From positions 1 to 56,171 of the forward strand of contig JBCCWS010000005.1 of assembly GCA_039193195.1 (NCBI GenBank): a DNA stretch of 56,171 nt. Direction: 5' to 3'. This stretch comes from Pseudomonadota bacterium (GTDB lineage Bacteria > Pseudomonadota > Gammaproteobacteria > Steroidobacterales > JBCBZW01). Numbering within the stretch: position 1 is the stretch's first letter; the number at the start of each line of letters is the position of its first letter. Under the pieces are notes generated by a model. That model was not told where the DNA came from. It was given only the letters and a program-made list of their open reading frames with translations, and did not search any database. The position numbers and the translations under genes are program-made. Below are positions 55,698 through 56,171 of this stretch, piece after piece.

Positions 55698-56171
55698 GAG
55701 CTCGCCTCGGCGGTGTTTGCGAAGCGCTTGCGCAGTTCGCGCTTCAGCACCTTGCCCGAGGGGCCAATGGGCAGCACCTCGACGAACTCGAACTGCTTGG
55801 GGATCTTGTAGTTCGACATCTTCTCGCGGCTGAATGCCTCCAGCCCCTGGGGGTCGGCCTGCTCAAGGTCGTGTGGCACCACGATCGCGGTCACACGCTC
55901 GCCCCACTTCGAATCAGGCAGGCCGATGACGGCGACCGATCGAACCTGCGCGTGACCAGACAGCACCTTCTCGATCTCGGCCGGATAGACGTTCATGCCG
56001 CCGGAAACGATCATATCTTTTAGGCGATCTACGATGTAGATATACCCGTCTTCGTCCCAACGGCCGATGTCGCCGGTCGCCAGCCAGCCATCGTCGGCGA
56101 AGACCTTTGCCGTCTCCTCCGGGCGGCGCCAGTACCCCTTGCTGATCGAGGGGCCGCGCATGAAGATCTGT
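55694..56171 (-). CDS. Acyl-CoA synthetase (AMP-binding), C-terminal part
   Basis: The gene runs off the right edge; 158 C-terminal residues are visible. The adenylation core end and hinge are present (SKGYWRRPEETAKVF, GWLATGDIGRWDEDGYIYIVDRLKDMIVSGG, NVYPAEIEKVL), followed by the C-terminal domain with the catalytic Lys (PIGPSGKVLKRELRKRF). It forms acyl-AMP and then acyl-CoA from a fatty or aromatic acid. Upstream of, and translationally coupled to, the aldehyde dehydrogenase gene. Confidence 0.92.
   Translation of the reverse strand, partial: QIFMRGPSISKGYWRRPEETAKVFADDGWLATGDIGRWDEDGYIYIVDRLKDMIVSGGMNVYPAEIEKVLSGHAQVRSVAVIGLPDSKWGERVTAIVVPHDLEQADPQGLEAFSREKMSNYKIPKQFEFVEVLPIGPSGKVLKRELRKRFANTAEASS

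Overview
The window looks like a chromosomal segment of a high-GC Proteobacterium, most likely a deep-branching or environmental Gammaproteobacterium. The pointers are a proteobacterial-type GshA, a PspF/PspABC phage-shock locus with a sigma-54 promoter, a groESL operon with a CIRCE operator, TonB, and several winged-helix or membrane TPR regulators of the CadC-like type common in marine gammaproteobacteria. I saw no rRNA, tRNA, CRISPR array, intact insertion sequence or prophage.

Layout. 0.4-8.5 kb holds envelope and signalling genes: a membrane TPR protein, a TonB-like protein, an ECF sigma factor translationally coupled to a membrane VWA protein, a small coiled-coil protein and a winged-helix TPR regulator. 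8.9-14.5 kb is a divergent module around a MarR regulator. One arm is MarR, VOC dioxygenase-like protein, DUF485-like small membrane protein and sodium:solute symporter, all joined by 4-nt start/stop overlaps. The other arm is an MBL-fold hydrolase, an FAD monooxygenase and DUF2783. An Fe-dependent alcohol dehydrogenase follows. 15.9-16.0 kb is a 165-bp near-symmetrical palindrome (81-3-81) abutting a LysR stop codon. 16-25.5 kb is tryptophan/kynurenine catabolism: LysR divergent from 3-hydroxyanthranilate dioxygenase, kynureninase, kynurenine monooxygenase and tryptophan dioxygenase. These are tightly overlapping and in the exact reverse of pathway order. A DapA-like aldolase, an aspartate-dehydrogenase-like protein, a second LysR and an aldehyde dehydrogenase come next. 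25.6-29 kb is an extended phage-shock locus with two PspC-domain proteins, a 26-residue membrane microprotein and a PspB-like protein.

29-44.3 kb holds housekeeping and scattered genes: gshA, an S9 peptidase, an AhpD-like protein, a Nudix hydrolase coupled to an unusual Arm-DNA-binding/DUF2914 fusion, a 5'-nucleotidase, endonuclease V coupled to a DUF819 permease, a stand-alone B12-binding protein carrying the CarH/LitR light-sensor motif but no HTH, and groESL. 44.4-54.2 kb is a looser, accessory-like stretch of secreted proteins, a third winged-helix TPR regulator, and two decayed partial duplications of genes that are intact elsewhere in the window. The right edge (54.2-56.2 kb) holds a coniferyl-aldehyde-type dehydrogenase and the C-terminal part of an acyl-CoA synthetase that runs off the window.

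The central theme is aromatic amino acid breakdown. Tryptophan would be opened by TDO, hydroxylated by KMO, cleaved by KynU and ring-opened by 3HAO. Kynurenine formamidase and the enzymes after 3HAO are not in the window. The neighbouring MarR-controlled monooxygenase/VOC/MBL/transporter module could process a related aromatic compound. The link between the two modules is inference from position only.
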